Positions 5,819 to 7,137 of a DNA stretch of 7,137 nt are shown here, one piece after another. Location: contig USOF01000050.1 of assembly GCA_900556285.1 (NCBI GenBank), forward strand, positions 1 through 7,137, in the 5' to 3' direction. The stretch is from an uncultured Collinsella sp. (GTDB taxonomy: Bacteria > Actinomycetota > Coriobacteriia > Coriobacteriales > Coriobacteriaceae). The translations under genes and the position numbers were made by a program. The notes beneath the pieces were generated by a model. That model did not search any database. It had not been told where the DNA came from and saw only the letters and a program-made list of their open reading frames with translations. Positions within the stretch are counted from its first letter, which is position 1; every line of letters begins with the position of its first letter.

Positions 5819-6823
5819 ATGAAAATCAATCACGCGATTCTGCATATCCTGGACTTTGACTCTGCCGTCAACGTTATGAGCCAGCGCGAGCTCGATATCG
5901 AGAGCCGCACCGTGCGTAATTTCGTAACCACGCACCTGCGGCGCGCTCGTACCTCGGCTGATAACAAGCGTGCCACGTTTGCCGAGAACTCCGCATTCGG
6001 CGGCGAGCTCAAGGGCTATTTCTTTGGTGAGCGTGAGTTCGTGGATCTGTCTCAGCAGATTGCGGAGTTCATCTCTTCCGAACTTACCAAGGCCGAGAAA
6101 GCCGAGTCCACTGACGTGCTTGTGGCGGACTTTGATGACGATGAGGATGCCCGCTGGTTTGCCGTGATGCTGCTGGGCTCCAAGCAGGCTTTTATGCACG
6201 AGGTGGGTCGCGAAGAGGGCGAGGTGCGCAACGACATTGCGCGCCACTACGCCATTCTGCCGAATCCCTCGCAAAAGGTGCCGAGCTATGCAATCGTGCG
6301 TGCAAGCACCATGGAGATCGGCTATGTGGATAAGAAGCGCAAGATTGCCGGCGAGGATCGCATGCTCATTCCCGATGGCCTGCTGCAGTGCGACACGGGG
6401 GTATCGGGCAAGGAGGTCATCGACACCGTGACGTGTGTGGTCGAGGAAGTCGCCGAGGAGCACGGTGCCAACACGGCTGTAGCACTCGCCAAGGTTAAGG
6501 CTGCTGTTGCCGAGAAAGTTGAGGATGACGAGGAACTGCCCCCTTGGGATATCGTCGATGAGGTCTTTGAGGACGAGCCGGTTATCAGGGAGAGCGTGCG
6601 CGCGGCACTGACTGAGGAGAAGGTGCCTGAGCGTGTGCCCGTGGAGCGCAAGCAGGTCGAACGCGCGGCGGTGCGCAACCACAAGATCCGTACCGACACG
6701 GGCATCGAGATCAGCTTCCCGGCCGAGATGGGTTCGAACTCTGAGTACATCGAGTTTGTCAACGAGCCCAACGGCCTCATCTCCATCGAGCTCAAGAACA
6801 TCGGAAGTATTGAGAATCGATAA
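5819..6823 (+). CDS. Nucleoid-associated protein, YejK/NdpA family
   Basis: This 334-residue protein resembles the 37-kDa nucleoid-associated family (NdpA, YejK in E. coli), which binds DNA and co-purifies with the nucleoid; its exact role is poorly defined. The N-terminus MKINHAILHILDFDS and the early block SRTVRNFVTTHLRRA fit the family, and the length is close to the usual ~335. An acidic stretch lies at 104-110 (DFDDDED) and another at ~234-253, followed by a basic, probably linker-like region around 265-290. The C-terminal part (RTDTGIEISFPAEMGSNSEY to the end) is a predicted beta-rich family segment. ATG 5810 is also in frame, but AGAACGGA (5802-5809) would abut it, while it sits 9 nt from ATG 5819, and the family start is MKINHAI. 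The gene has a possible own promoter and a strong terminator, and sits next to a convergent gene. Confidence 0.9.
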   Translation: MKINHAILHILDFDSAVNVMSQRELDIESRTVRNFVTTHLRRARTSADNKRATFAENSAFGGELKGYFFGEREFVDLSQQIAEFISSELTKAEKAESTDVLVADFDDDEDARWFAVMLLGSKQAFMHEVGREEGEVRNDIARHYAILPNPSQKVPSYAIVRASTMEIGYVDKKRKIAGEDRMLIPDGLLQCDTGVSGKEVIDTVTCVVEEVAEEHGANTAVALAKVKAAVAEKVEDDEELPPWDIVDEVFEDEPVIRESVRAALTEEKVPERVPVERKQVERAAVRNHKIRTDTGIEISFPAEMGSNSEYIEFVNEPNGLISIELKNIGSIENR

Positions 6824-6848
6824 ACTGCTCTTGGACGTTGCAAAAAAC

Positions 6849-6883
6849 AAAGGCCGAAGCCTTTTGGGACTTCGGCCTTTTTT
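6849..6883 (+). terminator. Rho-independent terminator after the YejK/NdpA-family gene
   Basis: A perfect 11-bp stem, AAAGGCCGAAG (6849-6859) and CTTCGGCCTTT (6870-6880), has a 10-nt loop and is followed by T's to 6883, with more T's after one G. An A-rich stretch precedes the left arm (6842-6847), so it could also terminate transcription coming from the - strand, which fits its position between convergent genes. Confidence 0.95.
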
Positions 6884-6898
6884 GTTTTCGGCTTGGTT

Positions 6899-6933
6899 GC
6901 TGACATTGCGCCGCAGGTTGAGCTCACGTCAGC
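6899..6933. repeat. Short inverted repeat in the convergent intergenic region
   Basis: GCTGAC (6899-6904) and GTCAGC (6928-6933) form a perfect 6-bp inverted repeat around 23 nt that includes the palindrome TGAGCTCA (6919-6926). It ends two bases before the larger structured element at 6936. With only 6 bp it could be chance, but it continues the run of hairpins filling this gap. Confidence 0.35.
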
Positions 6934-6935
6934 GA

Positions 6936-7033
6936 AAACGCCCCTAAGCGAGCAAGGTGACGTGAAAGAGGAGGGAAGCGTACTTCGGTACGCGACCGAC
7001 GATTGAACGTCAGATTGCCGCTTAGGGGCGTTT
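6936..7033 (+). repeat. Large structured element with three stacked stems and a UUCG tetraloop
   Basis: The outer arms AAACGCCCCTAAGCG (6936-6950) and CGCTTAGGGGCGTTT (7019-7033) form a perfect 15-bp stem. Inside, 6952-6963 pairs with 7007-7018 at 10 of 12 positions around a 2x2 internal loop. At the tip, GCGTAC (6978-6983) and GTACGC (6988-6993) form a 6-bp stem closing TTCG, i.e. the extra-stable cUUCGg tetraloop if the + strand is transcribed. The internal loop is purine-rich on the left (GAAAGAGGAGGGAA, 6964-6977) and GACCGACGATTGA on the right (6994-7006). It could be a non-coding RNA, a palindromic mobile repeat, or a nucleoid or termination site. It lies beyond the preceding gene's terminator. 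The structure is seen directly; the function is unknown and I match it to no named RNA family. Confidence 0.75.
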
Positions 7034-7035
7034 GC

Positions 7036-7087
7036 AGCGTCGGTAGGTTACGGCGTTCTACGAACGCCGTAACCTACAAAGCGTCGG
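7036..7087. repeat. Perfect 16-bp palindrome flanked by 8-bp direct repeats
   Basis: GTAGGTTACGGCGTTC (7043-7058) and GAACGCCGTAACCTAC (7062-7077) are perfectly complementary around a 3-nt centre. AGCGTCGG occurs at 7036-7043 and again at 7080-7087, flanking the palindrome like a target-site duplication. The right copy lies in the last codons of the convergent gene, and that gene's TAG stop (7076-7074 on the - strand) is inside the palindrome. No T run follows on either strand, so it is not a typical terminator. Confidence 0.7.
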
Positions 7088-7137
7088 CGCAGCGCTTGCA
7101 AATATGTGCGTGGCCGTTGTACTCGCCGACGGTGGTG
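7074..7137 (-). CDS. C-terminal end of a convergent gene with a CxxC motif (partial)
   Basis: Read on the - strand, the last 20 codons before a TAG at 7076-7074 give TTVGEYNGHAHICKRCADAL. Third positions are mostly G or C, as in the neighbouring genes. The HxHxCxxC arrangement (GHAHICKRC) looks like a metal-binding, zinc-ribbon-like tail, but the protein is cut by the window edge and cannot be identified. The same stretch is also open in one + frame, without a credible start. The gene converges on the YejK/NdpA-family gene across an intergenic region full of hairpins. Confidence 0.55.
   Translation of the reverse strand, partial: TTVGEYNGHAHICKRCADAL

Noticed and set aside
5774..6850. 358-codon open frame on the - strand opposite the YejK/NdpA-family gene
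   Set aside because: It is a shadow of the + strand gene and runs through the terminator; the + strand protein matches a known family along its length.
1..7137. CRISPR array, tRNA/rRNA genes, phage or defence cassette, transposase
   Set aside because: No regularly spaced repeats, no cloverleaf with a CCA-type end, and no integrase, transposase, nuclease or toxin-antitoxin motifs were seen on either strand.

Overview
This is a GC-rich bacterial window carrying five genes on the + strand and the last codons of a sixth on the - strand. The gene content (an NAD-dependent L-lactate dehydrogenase, a DUF2974/Mbeg1-like hydrolase, a YejK/NdpA-type nucleoid-associated protein), the GC-rich codon use and the strong hairpin terminators suggest a gut Coriobacteriia genome, most likely Collinsella or a relative. 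That placement is inferred from memory of protein families, not from a database search. Most of the first gene (nadE) looks more like a Clostridia (Oscillospirales-type) gene in sequence and codon use, while its last ~34 codons look like the rest of the window.

Layout. 1-1985: glutamine-dependent NAD+ synthetase, whose ribosome binding site is separated from the ATG by a perfect hairpin. 1986-2103: two nested inverted repeats, then a strong terminator hairpin ending only 19 nt before the next start codon. 2104-3267: class I PLP-dependent aminotransferase. 3268-3466: leader with two hairpins, the second terminator-like. 3467-4417: L-lactate dehydrogenase, followed by a strong terminator. 4483-4516 and 5710-5744: the same ~34-bp repeat in opposite orientations, bracketing a DUF2974 alpha/beta-hydrolase-like gene (4547-5707). 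5819-6823: YejK/NdpA-family gene, followed by a perfect-stem terminator. 6884-7073: no gene, but almost entirely back-to-back hairpins, including a ~98-nt element with a cUUCGg tetraloop and a 16-bp perfect palindrome flanked by 8-bp direct repeats. 7074-7137: C-terminal end of a convergent gene with a CxxC motif.

Function. The genes appear to be separate transcription units rather than one operon, since a terminator-like hairpin or repeat lies in every gap. NadE makes NAD+ and LDH re-oxidises NADH by reducing pyruvate, a loose metabolic link; the aminotransferase, hydrolase and nucleoid protein have no clear shared pathway. I see no phage, CRISPR array, transposase or obvious defence system. 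The unusual content is in the non-coding DNA and in the mosaic appearance of nadE.
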